Assembly (NCBI RefSeq): GCF_006716345.1
Contig: NZ_VFOX01000001.1
Span: forward strand, 2,108,001-2,172,000
Source: Microbacterium saperdae
GTDB lineage: Bacteria; Actinomycetota; Actinomycetes; Actinomycetales; Microbacteriaceae
Length of the DNA: 64,000 nt
Direction of reading: 5' to 3'
The stretch's first letter is position 1. The number at the start of each line of letters is the position of its first letter. Of this stretch, positions 63,290 to 64,000 are shown piece after piece. The position numbers and the translations under genes were made by a program. Under the pieces are notes generated by a model. That model was not told the origin of the DNA. It ran no database searches and saw only the letters and a list, made by a program, of their open reading frames with translations.

Positions 63290-63874
63290 GTGCCTGCTGA
63301 CCTCCTCACCGTTTCGCTGACCGGCCCGTGGAGCCTCGCGCTGATGAGCGTGCTCGTGGTCGGCGATGCCTTCTTCGTCGTCATCCCCGGCGAGGTCGCG
63401 GTCACCGCCCTCGGGGCTTTCGCCGTATCCACGGGCTCCCCTCCCCTCTGGGCGGTCATCGTCTGCGCCGCCGCCGCTGCGGCGCTGGGCGATGTCTGCT
63501 GCTATCTGATCGGCCGGCAGGTCGGGCTGGATCGCTGGCGCTGGATGCGTGCGCCGCGCATCCGTCAAGCCCTGGGGTGGGCACGGAGTCGGCTGGAATC
63601 CGGAACGGCCACGGTGCTGTTCACGGCACGGTTCGTCCCGTTCGCGCGACTCGCGATCAATCTCGTCGCGGGAGCGTCGCGCATCCATCCTCCGCGCTAC
63701 CTGGCGCTGGTCAGCCTGGCTGCGAGCGGATGGGCGGCCTACCAGGCGGCCGTCGGCGCGGCCATCGCCGCGATCCTGCCCGGCGGGCCGCTGGTGGCCG
63801 TGCCCGTGTCGATCGTGGTGGCCGTCGGCATCGGCGTGCTGATCGATGTCATCACCCGGCGCGTGCGCAACTGA
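63290..63874 (+). CDS. DedA/SNARE-associated family membrane protein
   Basis: 194 aa with four or five hydrophobic helices. ALMSVLVVGDAFFVVIPGEVAVTALGAFA contains the PGE motif, and TARFVPFARLAINLVAGASRIHPPRYL matches the conserved R-F-x-P-x-x-R-x-x-x-x-x-x-A-G part of DedA proteins (lipid scramblase/flippase-like). The GTG at 63290 gives a membrane helix close to the N-terminus, but the start is not certain. Confidence 0.82.
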   Translation: MPADLLTVSLTGPWSLALMSVLVVGDAFFVVIPGEVAVTALGAFAVSTGSPPLWAVIVCAAAAAALGDVCCYLIGRQVGLDRWRWMRAPRIRQALGWARSRLESGTATVLFTARFVPFARLAINLVAGASRIHPPRYLALVSLAASGWAAYQAAVGAAIAAILPGGPLVAVPVSIVVAVGIGVLIDVITRRVRN

Positions 63875-63912
63875 ATGCCCCGTCTCCACGCCCGTGCCTT
63901 AGGCTGGCGAAC

Positions 63913-64000
63913 ATGAGCACCGAAGAAGGCGCCACCTCCTCTGAGGAGATGAAGCGCAAGTTCAAGGAAGCGCTCGAGAAGAAGAACGCGCACCACCGGC
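63913..64000 (+). CDS. DUF5302 protein (C-terminus cut by window edge)
   Basis: The first 29 residues are visible (STEEGATSSEEMKRKFKEAL, continuing EKKNAHHR), which match the short, charged DUF5302 family of actinobacteria; function unknown. TAGGCT (63900-63905) lies seven bases before the ATG. Confidence 0.75.
   Translation, partial: MSTEEGATSSEEMKRKFKEALEKKNAHHR

Overview
The window is a 64 kb stretch of high-GC actinobacterial chromosome. The organism is most likely a member of the Microbacteriaceae and probably Microbacterium. This rests on gene content and order: ftsK-pgsA-cinA-clgR-DUF3046-recA-recX-miaB-miaA-dapF-hflX, a DUF222/HNH protein, RNase J with dapA/dapB, and a tmRNA tag ending in ALAA. 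No rRNA, CRISPR array, insertion sequence, integrase or phage module was found. The content is mainly housekeeping with modest accessory islands. Coding density is very high. Many genes overlap by 1-8 bp, and many others begin 6-7 nt after a TANNNT hexamer, as expected for leaderless mRNAs.

Left part (1-13.1 kb): the truncated ilvB and ilvD genes (branched-chain amino acids); otsA and otsB (trehalose); an MFS exporter; a PLP aminotransferase; a small membrane protein; a CoA-transferase A/B plus thiolase operon with a divergent IclR regulator (beta-keto acid use); and a MarR regulator translationally coupled to an MFS exporter.

Middle-left (13.1-28.6 kb): a YbaK-like protein, a sortase-anchored surface protein with two sorting motifs in tandem, tRNA-Lys(CTT) with a strong terminator, a HisN-like phosphatase and a lipoprotein. 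Next come a four-gene iron-siderophore ABC operon behind an IdeR/DtxR box and a divergent AraC regulator. A small catabolic cluster follows: GNAT, a DapA-like lyase, an FAD-linked oxidase, a HisC-like aminotransferase, an NCS1 permease and an IclR regulator.

Central core (28.8-47 kb): tmRNA with terminator, a SIMPL protein, hflX, an RsmC-like methyltransferase, dapF, GNAT and RibD-C proteins, miaA, miaB, recX, recA, DUF3046, clgR, cinA, pgsA, ftsK, a GNAT, RNase J and dapA. This is the conserved actinobacterial block for DNA repair, tRNA modification, chromosome translocation and diaminopimelate synthesis.

Right part (47-64 kb): a stand-alone EF-Tu domain-2 protein, an SDR, folA and thyA (dTMP synthesis), a thioredoxin/DUF4395/OsmC thiol-redox trio, a TPR-like membrane protein, dapB, a phosphoglycerate-mutase-like phosphatase, an aldo/keto reductase homologue that seems to lack the whole catalytic tetrad, pnp, a UDP-glucose dehydrogenase, a DUF222/HNH protein full of tandem repeats, a nucleotidyltransferase, a glycosyltransferase-SGNH hydrolase fusion, a DedA-type membrane protein and the start of a DUF5302 protein.

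The points most worth a second look are the recurrent leaderless-promoter signature, the EF-Tu domain-2 orphan, the GT4-SGNH fusion, the tetrad-less aldo/keto reductase, and the layered 9/15/41-bp repeats at the HNH gene. No clearly new defence or mobile system was found.
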